From DATFVA01 sp963771705 (GTDB lineage: Bacteria; Bacteroidota; Ignavibacteria; Ignavibacteriales; Ignavibacteriaceae): a DNA stretch of 64,000 bases. Location: the NCBI GenBank assembly GCA_963771705.1, contig CAVYUP010000005.1, positions 1-64,000 on the forward strand, in the 5' to 3' direction. The notes under the pieces are model-generated. The model was not told where the DNA came from. It was given only the letters and a program-made list of their open reading frames with translations, and did not search any database. The stretch's first letter is position 1; each line of letters opens with the position of its first letter. The position numbers were made by a program, and so were the translations under genes. Below are positions 6,741 to 14,724 of the stretch, piece by piece.

Positions 6741-8527
6741 TTGAGACAAATCTGGAGATGACCGACAAAATCGGTTTTCTTCTTTTCAAAAAAGGAATAA
6801 TAGACGCTGCTACTCTGGAGAGAGCACTGAATGCTAAGGCTAATGATACCAGCAAAGTAAAAAGAAACCTTGCGCAGATTCTGGTTCAGGATTTCGGTTA
6901 TGATCATGACACTATTTTCAGAGAAGTAGCTATCTTTTACGCTTTCAGAGAACTGGATACACGTCCTGAAGATATCCCTGAAAACAGACTCGAATCAATA
7001 AAAAGTATGATCAATAATGCCGGGGATTCTCTTAAAGGCCAGATGCTTGATCATAAGATTATTCCTTTCATGTTCGATGAACGACTGAAGGATAAGCTGA
7101 TCCTGGCGGCGATTGACCCCACGGATAGGAACATACCTAAAATAGCTTTTGGTTTGAATGCAAAAAAGTATGAAATAGTTTTTATCCGAAAAAAAGATTA
7201 TGAAAAGCTGATCTCCACTATCCTCCCTCCTGAAAATGTTTACTTAAAGATGATGGAGGAAATGGATGCGGAAATAAAAATTGAAGATGAAGAGAATTCA
7301 TTTGATGAAGATGAGCTTGATGCAGAGATAAATAAAAGCGCGCTGATCAACCTGGTTGAAGCCGCGCTTATAGAGGGTGTTAGGAAGGGCGCAAGTGATA
7401 TCCACTTTGTCCCTAAAATTAATAATAAAACCGATATCTTAATCAGAATTGACGGGAACCTTCAGCCCTGGCACACGCAGGATGGCACACTCCCCGAGGC
7501 TGTTGTAGCTGTTGTAAAAGATAGATCAAAAGGCATGGACAGGTTTGAAAGGGAAAAAGCACAGGATGGATTTATACAAAGGGAAATAGATGGTCACGTC
7601 ATCAGATTCAGGGTTTCGGTCTTACCAATGGTAGGGACTGAGCTTAAAAATAAATTTGAAAGTGTTGTAATAAGGATACTTGACGATAGAAAAGTTATAA
7701 CGGATCTTGATAAACTTGGATTGACAGGATATGCGAGACAGGCTTTCGTTAAAGCTATCAATCAGCCCCAGGGAATGGTTATTCTTACCGGGCCGACAGG
7801 AAGCGGTAAAAGTACAACCCTGGTGGCCGCGCTTTATCAGGTGATTGATCCAACCGTAAATGTACTTACTGTTGAGGATCCGGTAGAGTATGTTATTCAG
7901 GGTGCACGACAATTAAAGATCGGCTACAAAATGAACTTCGAGCAGGCAATCAGGTCTATCCTGCGTCATGATCCGGATATTGTACTTGTTGGTGAGATGA
8001 GGGATAAAGAAACTGCTGAGGTTGCTATTAAACTTGCTAATACGGGTCATTTAACTTTCTCAACTCTTCATACGAATGATGCTACAAGTGCCGTATCCCG
8101 TTTGTATAAAATGGGGATTGAGCCGTTTCTGATAGCTTATGCTATAAATATTATAGTTGCCCAGCGCCTTATCAGGAGTTTATGTAATAATTGCAAGCGG
8201 CGGGTGGTAAATTTTGACGATACTCTTATGAAAGCTGCTGGCTTGAATATTGAAGAATGGAAGAATTATACGATCTATGAGCCGAAAGGATGCGAAAAGT
8301 GTAATGGGACGGGTTATAAAGGCAGATTGGCTATTCATGAGTCACTTTATTTTACAAAAGAAATTAGACAGCTGATCGTTCGTTCTGGTATTGAAGTTGA
8401 TGAAGAAAAGATCAGAAACCAGGCAAAAGCTGACGGGACTTTAACTCTAAGAGATTCTGGATTTGAAAAGGTGAAATTAGGTTTAACTTCAATCCAGGAA
8501 GTGATCGCGGCTACTTCAGATGAATAA
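6737..8527 (+). CDS. pilB: PilB/GspE-family pilus extension ATPase
   Basis: Hexameric cytoplasmic ATPase that powers pilus extension or secretion. The 596 residues contain an N-terminal MshEN-like domain (about 1-170), an acidic linker, an N2 domain with ASDIHFVP (about 220-225), Walker A GPTGSGKST (about 352-360), Asp box EDPVEYVIQGARQ, Walker B DIVLVGEMRD and His box TGHLTFSTLHTND. Two zinc-binding CxxC pairs (CNNC near 481 and CEKC near 520) are typical of PilB and absent from PilT. The start overlaps the pilC end by 4 bases, so translation is coupled. All catalytic motifs are intact, in contrast to pilC. Confidence 0.92.
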   Translation: MIETNLEMTDKIGFLLFKKGIIDAATLERALNAKANDTSKVKRNLAQILVQDFGYDHDTIFREVAIFYAFRELDTRPEDIPENRLESIKSMINNAGDSLKGQMLDHKIIPFMFDERLKDKLILAAIDPTDRNIPKIAFGLNAKKYEIVFIRKKDYEKLISTILPPENVYLKMMEEMDAEIKIEDEENSFDEDELDAEINKSALINLVEAALIEGVRKGASDIHFVPKINNKTDILIRIDGNLQPWHTQDGTLPEAVVAVVKDRSKGMDRFEREKAQDGFIQREIDGHVIRFRVSVLPMVGTELKNKFESVVIRILDDRKVITDLDKLGLTGYARQAFVKAINQPQGMVILTGPTGSGKSTTLVAALYQVIDPTVNVLTVEDPVEYVIQGARQLKIGYKMNFEQAIRSILRHDPDIVLVGEMRDKETAEVAIKLANTGHLTFSTLHTNDATSAVSRLYKMGIEPFLIAYAINIIVAQRLIRSLCNNCKRRVVNFDDTLMKAAGLNIEEWKNYTIYEPKGCEKCNGTGYKGRLAIHESLYFTKEIRQLIVRSGIEVDEEKIRNQAKADGTLTLRDSGFEKVKLGLTSIQEVIAATSDE

Positions 8528-8560
8528 AAATTTGTTACACAAAATAAATGCTTAAACAAT

Positions 8561-9820
8561 ATGATTTCTAAAGATACAAAAGATATTGCCCTAACAATCC
8601 CTGAGATAAAAAAGGTCTTAACAGAATTCTGTAATACCATTCCCCCCGTTCTGCAGGGACCTGATAGAGTATCCTATCTGCTTGATAATATAGAGAAACT
8701 GGATTCGAATAAAAGGATTTTACTGAGGAACTATCTAAATAAGGTTCTTACAGCAATGATTGAAATGGAAGCTTCTGATATAGAGCTCGGAGGACATGGG
8801 AACGGCGGCTATATCTGGATGCGCATCCATGGCAATAAGGAAAGAGTTAAGGAATTTATCCAGGTTAATGATGATGAGGCAGCTGTCTTCATTATCAATA
8901 TGCTTAATGTTAATCAGCGTAAACATCTGGCTTTAACCCGCAACCTTGATTTTAGCTATACCTTCCATTATACCAGAAAAAATGTTGATGTTCGCTTCAG
9001 AGCCGACGCTTATTTTGATCTTGATTCACTCGCCTTGAATATGCGTGCAATAAATTCGACTATAAGGCCGCTGGATTCCTATGGCTTTCATCCCAATGTT
9101 ATCAAAACCCTCAGCCATACCTATATTAAAGATGGACTCACATTAATCACCGGGATCACAGGATCGGGTAAATCAACCACATTAGACGCAATTGTTGACG
9201 CTCATAATCAAATTGATCCGGCACATGTGGTTATAATCGCCTCCCCTATTGAGTACGTTCATAATTCAAAAGCCTGCATAATTCGGCATAGGGAGATAGG
9301 ACGTGATGTGCTGTCTTTTAAGGATGGAGTTATTCAATCATTAAGGCAGGACCCTGATATTATAATTATAGGTGAAATGAGAGATCCGGAAACTATAATG
9401 TCCGCACTGGAAGTTACGGATACCGGTCATAAAGTGTTCTCAACGCTCCATACTTCTTCTGCCTCAGAAACAATCGACAGAATTGTTGCTGAAGTCAATC
9501 CGGCTGAACAGGATAGAGTTCGCCATAGATTAGCGGACGTACTTGTCTGCATAGTTTCACAAAAACTTGTACCCAGCCTGGATGGAAAACGAGCACTCGC
9601 TAAGGAAGTTTTAATTGTTACTCCCAGTGTTAAAGCAGCGATTAAGAATAATAACGTAAGTGAAATCTATATGATGATAAACCAGGGAGGCCAGCAAGGC
9701 ATGATTACCCTGGAACAGGATCTGAAAAGGCTGTATCTGACTAAGAAAATTTCTCTTGAGACAGCCATAGCATACGCAAATAATAAAACAAGAATACATC
9801 AAATATTATCGGCAGCATAA
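8561..9820 (+). CDS. pilT: PilT/PilU-like pilus retraction ATPase
   Basis: Second secretion ATPase (419 residues) without the zinc Cys pairs. Walker A GITGSGKST lies near 197-205. The Asp box ASPIEYVH is slightly divergent from PilT's EDPIEF. Walker B DIIIIGEMRD and His box TGHKVFSTLHTSS are canonical. The C-terminal third (EVLIVTPSVKAAIKNN, GMITLEQDL) follows PilT. It would power retraction, implying a dynamic pilus rather than a pure secretion pseudopilus. It overlaps the next gene by one base (TAATG at 9818-9822). Confidence 0.88.
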   Translation: MISKDTKDIALTIPEIKKVLTEFCNTIPPVLQGPDRVSYLLDNIEKLDSNKRILLRNYLNKVLTAMIEMEASDIELGGHGNGGYIWMRIHGNKERVKEFIQVNDDEAAVFIINMLNVNQRKHLALTRNLDFSYTFHYTRKNVDVRFRADAYFDLDSLALNMRAINSTIRPLDSYGFHPNVIKTLSHTYIKDGLTLITGITGSGKSTTLDAIVDAHNQIDPAHVVIIASPIEYVHNSKACIIRHREIGRDVLSFKDGVIQSLRQDPDIIIIGEMRDPETIMSALEVTDTGHKVFSTLHTSSASETIDRIVAEVNPAEQDRVRHRLADVLVCIVSQKLVPSLDGKRALAKEVLIVTPSVKAAIKNNNVSEIYMMINQGGQQGMITLEQDLKRLYLTKKISLETAIAYANNKTRIHQILSAA

Positions 9821-11370
9821 TGAAAACATTAGTTTGTATCTACTGTGAAGGAACAGAATTAAAAGCAGCCGTTCTCGCTCAAGAGGGCGGCAAGCTTAAA
9901 GTGCTAAAAACGGCATCTACAGATGTTGTTTCCCAGCCTGCTTTAGCAACGGATGACACCCTGGGCGGTCTTCAGCTCGATTCCGAAGACCTTCAGATAG
10001 AGGGATTGAAGAGATCCACAGGACCTGTTAGCGCTCCGCAATCTGAATCGACATCGTTGGCATTAATCAATGATGCTCTTTCAGGAATAAACCTTAGCAC
10101 TGCTCAGTTTATTCCGGCATTAACAGAACCTGCTATCTTCTATCATGTATTTGAAGGCTCTAAATTCCCAAAATCGGCCAAAGTGACTCAGGAGATTATT
10201 AACGATATCCAGGAAGCTAAGAATGTCTCCATCGACAGCGAAAACCTTGGATATATTGAACTTGCGGACAAATCACTTTTGTCTGTATTTCTGGGCGGCG
10301 AGGTCAGCTGTATCAAGTTTATTAACTCCCTCGCCAGATATAATAATAAAAGGTATTATAAGATACCTACTGTAAAAAGTGCTGAAATATCACTTGCCTT
10401 TTACGTATCCAAGCGGAAGAAGTTCTTCCCTGATGACAATTCTCTTATTGTTTATATAGGTAAAGAATACAGTAAGCTGATTTTCCTCCACGGCAGAAAA
10501 TTAAAACACATCGGAACTACCCTGGATATCGGAACTTCCAATCTTCATACTTATGATGTTTATTTTTCTAAGATTCTGCTTGAGATGGAGAATGGCGGAA
10601 TTTCCTCGCTGGACAATATTATAGTCTGCGGAGAGGATGATTCAGAGAATTTAATACTCTCTTTTTATGGCACTTTCCCGGAGGCAAATGTTTCCCGTCT
10701 TGAATTCGATGACCTCGACCTGTCAGCTCTTGATGAAGAGACAAAATCAAAGTTCTCAGCTTTCAGTGTTCCGATATCTGTCGGAACTGAATTCATCGAC
10801 GAAGAGGAAGAAGGCACAAAAGGAATAAATCTTCTGCCTAAATATGTTAAAGATGATCAGAAGTTCATCCAGTTTGCATGGCATGGCTATTTGATGCTCC
10901 CGATACTTTTCATCGCAGCATTATTAATGACCCAGTCAATCCTCAAGAATCATCTCGAAATAGGAGAACTGAATCAGAAGATCACCGAAGAGACTATTTC
11001 AATGCGGCAGAACCAGGAAATCCTGAATGACATATCCCAGTTGAAGACAAAAATAGAAGGGTTTGATCAGACTCAGGCAATACTTGATTCTGCGTCTACC
11101 GGCACCGGCGTCTGGACAGACGTAATGCAGAACATATCCGATTTCTTCGCTGCCAGGCATAACTTATGGCTTACACAGCTTTCTGTAAATGCCAACCAGG
11201 AGGTTGTTTTAATTGGTTATGCTGTAAATAAGGATGTCGTTACCAAATTCGCATATTCACTCGAAAATGCAACCCTGAAGAGTATGGCTTTTGAAGCATT
11301 AAGAGATGAAAACGCATACAAATTCACTATAAGTTTTAGTTTGTTAAATAATAAGAAGAGCGTACAATGA
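9820..11370 (+). CDS. PilM-PilN fusion-like pilus alignment protein
   Basis: Protein of 516 residues. The N-terminal 340 residues look like an actin-fold PilM-type cytoplasmic domain (begins MKTLVCIYCEGTELKAAVL; a later segment has KHIGTTLDIGTSNLH). One membrane helix follows (about 352-372), then a coiled coil and a small periplasmic domain like PilN (PF05137-type: WTDVMQNIS, LWLTQLSVN). The combined layout is that of GspL or a fused PilM-PilN. It would connect the cytoplasmic ATPases to the periplasmic alignment complex. It overlaps the downstream gene by 4 bases. Assignment rests on gene order plus topology; primary sequence similarity is weak. Confidence 0.65.
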   Translation: MKTLVCIYCEGTELKAAVLAQEGGKLKVLKTASTDVVSQPALATDDTLGGLQLDSEDLQIEGLKRSTGPVSAPQSESTSLALINDALSGINLSTAQFIPALTEPAIFYHVFEGSKFPKSAKVTQEIINDIQEAKNVSIDSENLGYIELADKSLLSVFLGGEVSCIKFINSLARYNNKRYYKIPTVKSAEISLAFYVSKRKKFFPDDNSLIVYIGKEYSKLIFLHGRKLKHIGTTLDIGTSNLHTYDVYFSKILLEMENGGISSLDNIIVCGEDDSENLILSFYGTFPEANVSRLEFDDLDLSALDEETKSKFSAFSVPISVGTEFIDEEEEGTKGINLLPKYVKDDQKFIQFAWHGYLMLPILFIAALLMTQSILKNHLEIGELNQKITEETISMRQNQEILNDISQLKTKIEGFDQTQAILDSASTGTGVWTDVMQNISDFFAARHNLWLTQLSVNANQEVVLIGYAVNKDVVTKFAYSLENATLKSMAFEALRDENAYKFTISFSLLNNKKSVQ

Positions 11371-12266
11371 ACCGTAAAGTAAAAAGCACACTTGGTCTGG
11401 TCGCTCTGCTTGTTTTTATACTAGTTGTGGGCGGCGTGTATATCCTTGTATTTCAGAGAGGCGATCTTAACGAGAGAAGAACTAAACTCGATGAGATGAA
11501 GGCGCATTCATATAATACTGCTGATCTGAAAGCTCAATATCAGGACCTTCAGGTTCGTGCCGGAGTTCTTGACTCAGTTCTGGCAGCCAGGAAGTTCAAC
11601 ATTCCCAAAGACTTATCATCCATAAAATTCTATGATTTTGTGAATGATCTTAGCGATAGTTATTCTCCCCTAACCACAATAGATATAGAATACGCAGACA
11701 TGAAACCTGACAAAAACTTCTTCTACCATGAATATAAATTAAGAGGTGGAGGAGCCTATAATGATGTTTGGCGTCTTATCTATGCTATTGAGCAAAGTAA
11801 AGAGCTGAAAAAATTAAAATCGGTTTCCTTCAGCAATCTGATTAAAACAGATGAAGAGGGAATGCCTCACTTCCTGGTTAACTTTGACCTCGATGTGGCA
11901 GCTTACTATTCCAACGACAGCCGCTTTGCTACATCCGCAATGGTTGAAAATAATCTTACCGCAAGACCGCTGTATGATGCGTTTTATCCTTTGATCAGAA
12001 ATGAAATTCCGCCTAATCTTGATAATCTGCTTGATGTTCAGGGTGCAAAATTGTTAGCCCTGGTTCCTGAAGGAGCGTTCATAGGCGACAGTAAAGGAAA
12101 TACTTACTTACTGTGGGAAGGTGAACAGGTTTACCTTGGTTATCTGACCAAAATAGATTATGAAAGAAACAGCGTGAGCTTTATCCTGAATAAAGGCGGC
12201 ATTATTGATAAAGTCGACCTCGGACTTGAAAAAGAAGATTCTAAAAAAGACAAAAAAGGCCATTAA
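11367..12266 (+). CDS. PilO-like protein with a PilP-like C-terminus
   Basis: Protein of 299 residues: one N-terminal membrane helix (about 8-30), a coiled-coil stretch (about 33-70), a ferredoxin-like periplasmic domain as in PilO (about 90-200), then a C-terminal segment (about 225-290: LLALVPEGAFIGD...YLGYLTKID...NKGGIIDKV) that resembles the small beta domain of PilP/GspC, which contacts the secretin. The tail is Lys/Asp-rich. Position between the PilM-N fusion and the secretin supports this. A separate pilP gene is absent, so the fusion reading is plausible but needs structure prediction. Confidence 0.6.
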   Translation: MNRKVKSTLGLVALLVFILVVGGVYILVFQRGDLNERRTKLDEMKAHSYNTADLKAQYQDLQVRAGVLDSVLAARKFNIPKDLSSIKFYDFVNDLSDSYSPLTTIDIEYADMKPDKNFFYHEYKLRGGGAYNDVWRLIYAIEQSKELKKLKSVSFSNLIKTDEEGMPHFLVNFDLDVAAYYSNDSRFATSAMVENNLTARPLYDAFYPLIRNEIPPNLDNLLDVQGAKLLALVPEGAFIGDSKGNTYLLWEGEQVYLGYLTKIDYERNSVSFILNKGGIIDKVDLGLEKEDSKKDKKGH

Positions 12267-12284
12267 TAAAGAGAGATTAAAAAA

Positions 12285-13520
12285 ATGAAAACATTTACAA
12301 TAACATTGTTTTTGATGCTTGGATTGGTATTCCAGTCCTACTCACAGCAGTACCTTGAAAAAGAGTTCAAGGGATATACAAATCCTGATGAACTGGTTAC
12401 AATGTCAGCATCTCTGCCCTTCAACCAGGCAATTGATCTGCTCAGCAAGGTCAGCGAAAAGTTCACTGGTAAAAATATTGTTTCTACTGTCAGCTCTGAC
12501 CAGCCGATAGGTATAGAAATAAATAATATGCCTTATGATAAGGCCCTGGTTGTAATTGTTCAGTATGCAGGACTTACATATGAAGAAAAAGAAAACGTAA
12601 TAGTTGTAAGAAAAAAGGGAGAATCTGAAGAAAACAGAACTCCCGATAATTACGCCTCTGTCGATTCCCGCGAAGTAAAGATTTCAGCTGTTTTCTTTGA
12701 GCAGGATGAAAACGCCACAAGGGAAAGAGGAATTGACTGGAGAGTTTTACTTTCAGGGAAGGGAATAAACCTTGGAACAGAATTATATACCGGGGCTAAT
12801 CCTCAGGCTAGTAGTAGTTCAGGAACCCCAACCACCCAGGGGAATAACTATAATATAACGGGCAATGGGACATTCCAGAGCGGAAATTTCTTCGGGGATG
12901 TTACTGCTGCTTTTAAGTTCCTTGAATCAGAACAGCTGGGAGATATTATTGCAAGTCCTAACGTGATCGTAAGAGAAGGCCAGCTCGGCAGAATCCAGGT
13001 GGGGTCTGACTTTTCAGTAAAGCAAAGAGATTTTGCTGGAAACGTGGTTGAAAAGTTCTTCCCTACAGGAACGATAATCGAAGTAACTCCTTTTGTATAT
13101 ACAGAAGATGGCGTTGATTATACTCTCTTAAAATTAAACGTTGAAAGAAGTACGTTCTCAGCAGGCGAAACTACTACAGAAATTAAAAAGACTTCAGCAA
13201 GCACTCAGATTGTTATGCTTAATGGTGAGGAAACGATCCTCGGCGGTCTTTATTCAAATGAGAAAACCAATGAGCGGGTTGGTATTCCTTTCTTAAAAGA
13301 TCTCCCCTGGTGGGTGTTCGGTATAAGATATCTTACCGGCAGTGATAAAACCGTTACAACTAAAAAAGAACTGGTCATCTTGATAAAGGCTGAACTCGTT
13401 CCTACCCTTAAGGAAAGACTGGCGGGACCGAGAGTTGAAAATCCTATTAAGGAAGACATCATTAAGAACAGGGAGAGGATCAAATATTACCAGCTCAACT
13501 CACTAACAGAGGATAAATAA
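12285..13520 (+). CDS. pilQ: Short secretin (PilQ/GspD family outer-membrane channel)
   Basis: Protein of 411 residues with a signal peptide (MKTFTITLFLMLGLVFQSYS). An STN/N0-like domain follows (about 35-118: FNQAIDLLSKVSEKF, GIEINNMPYDKAL, NVIVVRKK), then one secretin domain (about 130-385) with the usual landmarks: ASPNVIVREGQLGRIQVG, VEVTP-like EVTPFVY, MLNGEETILGGLYSNE and GIPFLKDLPW. It is much shorter than typical PilQ (600-800 residues), having no AMIN and no extra N1/N2 repeats. It would form the outer-membrane pore for the pilus. Last assembly gene of the operon. Confidence 0.85.
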   Translation: MKTFTITLFLMLGLVFQSYSQQYLEKEFKGYTNPDELVTMSASLPFNQAIDLLSKVSEKFTGKNIVSTVSSDQPIGIEINNMPYDKALVVIVQYAGLTYEEKENVIVVRKKGESEENRTPDNYASVDSREVKISAVFFEQDENATRERGIDWRVLLSGKGINLGTELYTGANPQASSSSGTPTTQGNNYNITGNGTFQSGNFFGDVTAAFKFLESEQLGDIIASPNVIVREGQLGRIQVGSDFSVKQRDFAGNVVEKFFPTGTIIEVTPFVYTEDGVDYTLLKLNVERSTFSAGETTTEIKKTSASTQIVMLNGEETILGGLYSNEKTNERVGIPFLKDLPWWVFGIRYLTGSDKTVTTKKELVILIKAELVPTLKERLAGPRVENPIKEDIIKNRERIKYYQLNSLTEDK

Positions 13521-13530
13521 TCCGGTTGAT

Positions 13531-13896
13531 ATGGAAACTATTCTTATTGTTGATGACGATACGAACTTATGTTCGGTCCTTAGAGAAGAGCTTAGTGAAG
13601 TAGGCTATGACGCAGAATATGTTAATAACGGAGACGAAGCATTTTCCTTCCTTGTGAAAAAACCGGTGGATCTTATTCTGCTGGATCTCAAGATGCCGGG
13701 GAAAGATGGATTTGAAGTACTGAAAGAACTCGATAAGAAGGAGATAAAAACGAAAGTGATAGTGCTTACAGCCTACGCTGATGTAAAAAGCGCTATCGAC
13801 TCGGCTAAAATGGGAGCCAGCGATTTTATCAGCAAACCTTACGATTTTGATGAGCTTCTCATCACTATTCGTAAGGTCCTTCAACGAGAGAATTAG
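13531..13896 (+). CDS. Stand-alone response regulator receiver
   Basis: CheY-like protein of 121 residues: acidic pair in VDDD (8-10), phospho-acceptor Asp52 in LLDLKMPGKDG, Thr80 in VLTAY and Lys102 in SKPYDF. There is no output domain. It starts 10 bases after the secretin stop, so it is probably on the same sigma-54 transcript, and it precedes the hybrid kinase. It could be a pilus-motility output or an intermediate in a phosphorelay. Confidence 0.9.
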   Translation: METILIVDDDTNLCSVLREELSEVGYDAEYVNNGDEAFSFLVKKPVDLILLDLKMPGKDGFEVLKELDKKEIKTKVIVLTAYADVKSAIDSAKMGASDFISKPYDFDELLITIRKVLQREN

Positions 13897-13923
13897 TAAA
13901 ATTTTACTCTATTATGGTTTACT

Positions 13924-14724
13924 ATGAAACTCAGTTTAAGAATATTAATCATTAATTTTACCATTGTTGTGCTGATACTGGGGAGCGCCGCTTTTGCTTT
14001 CTACTCGGTTATGTATAATGTCCTCTCCTCACAGCAGTCGAAGCAGCTTCAGAATTCTCTGAATGAATTTCTGTATACGTACAGGGACATGCAGCAGAAC
14101 TCGGATGAGGATTTTTATAAGTTCATCGACAATGATAAACTTGTCAATCTTTCCCCTAAATCTCTCACAAAGAATCTGGATTTCATACTGGAGACTCAAC
14201 CGGATGGAGAAAAGGTTTCCCTGTTCACAGGGAAGAAAAACATTGTATTTCCAAAAGGTAATTTCGATCTGACTACGTTCCTTAAGGAAAACCCGTTCGT
14301 ATCAATAAATTCTTATACAAATGAAAAAGGGGTAATTTTTTATTATGGCAGATCGCTCTCAGCTGACTTACTGACAGATCTTTCCGGAAAGATAAATGCG
14401 GATGTAGCCTTGATCTGGGATGGTACACCGGTAGAAATATCCAATCCTGAAAATAATAATAAGTTCATTGTCAGCCTGAAAAATGCTTATTCGGAATTGA
14501 CCGGAGCTAAATCTTCTTCCACTTATACCTCTGATAAAGAAGCATCTGACCTGGTCGCCGCTGTTTTTAATCCCGGCACATCTAATAACAGTAAGATTTC
14601 CTTCCTGGTTTTTAATACGATAAATGAGGCGGCTGATCTGCGCGCTAATATCCGTTATGTTATAATAATTATCGGCGTTGCCGGATCTATCCTTGCCCTT
14701 GATCCTCACCCTTGTATTTACTGA
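13924..14724 (+). CDS. Hybrid sensor kinase, N-terminal sensor part (frameshifted)
   Basis: First part of a kinase split by one frameshift. It has a first membrane helix (about 7-28), a periplasmic sensor domain of about 205 residues with no obvious family, and a second helix (RYVIIIIGVAGSILAL) that is interrupted. At 14698-14701 (CTT GAT) the frame is lost; skipping one base continues into ILTLVFTDKIRKQI and a HAMP domain in the next frame. The last nine residues are out of frame. It lies 27 bases after the lone receiver gene. Confidence 0.7.
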   Translation: MKLSLRILIINFTIVVLILGSAAFAFYSVMYNVLSSQQSKQLQNSLNEFLYTYRDMQQNSDEDFYKFIDNDKLVNLSPKSLTKNLDFILETQPDGEKVSLFTGKKNIVFPKGNFDLTTFLKENPFVSINSYTNEKGVIFYYGRSLSADLLTDLSGKINADVALIWDGTPVEISNPENNNKFIVSLKNAYSELTGAKSSSTYTSDKEASDLVAAVFNPGTSNNSKISFLVFNTINEAADLRANIRYVIIIIGVAGSILALDPHPCIY

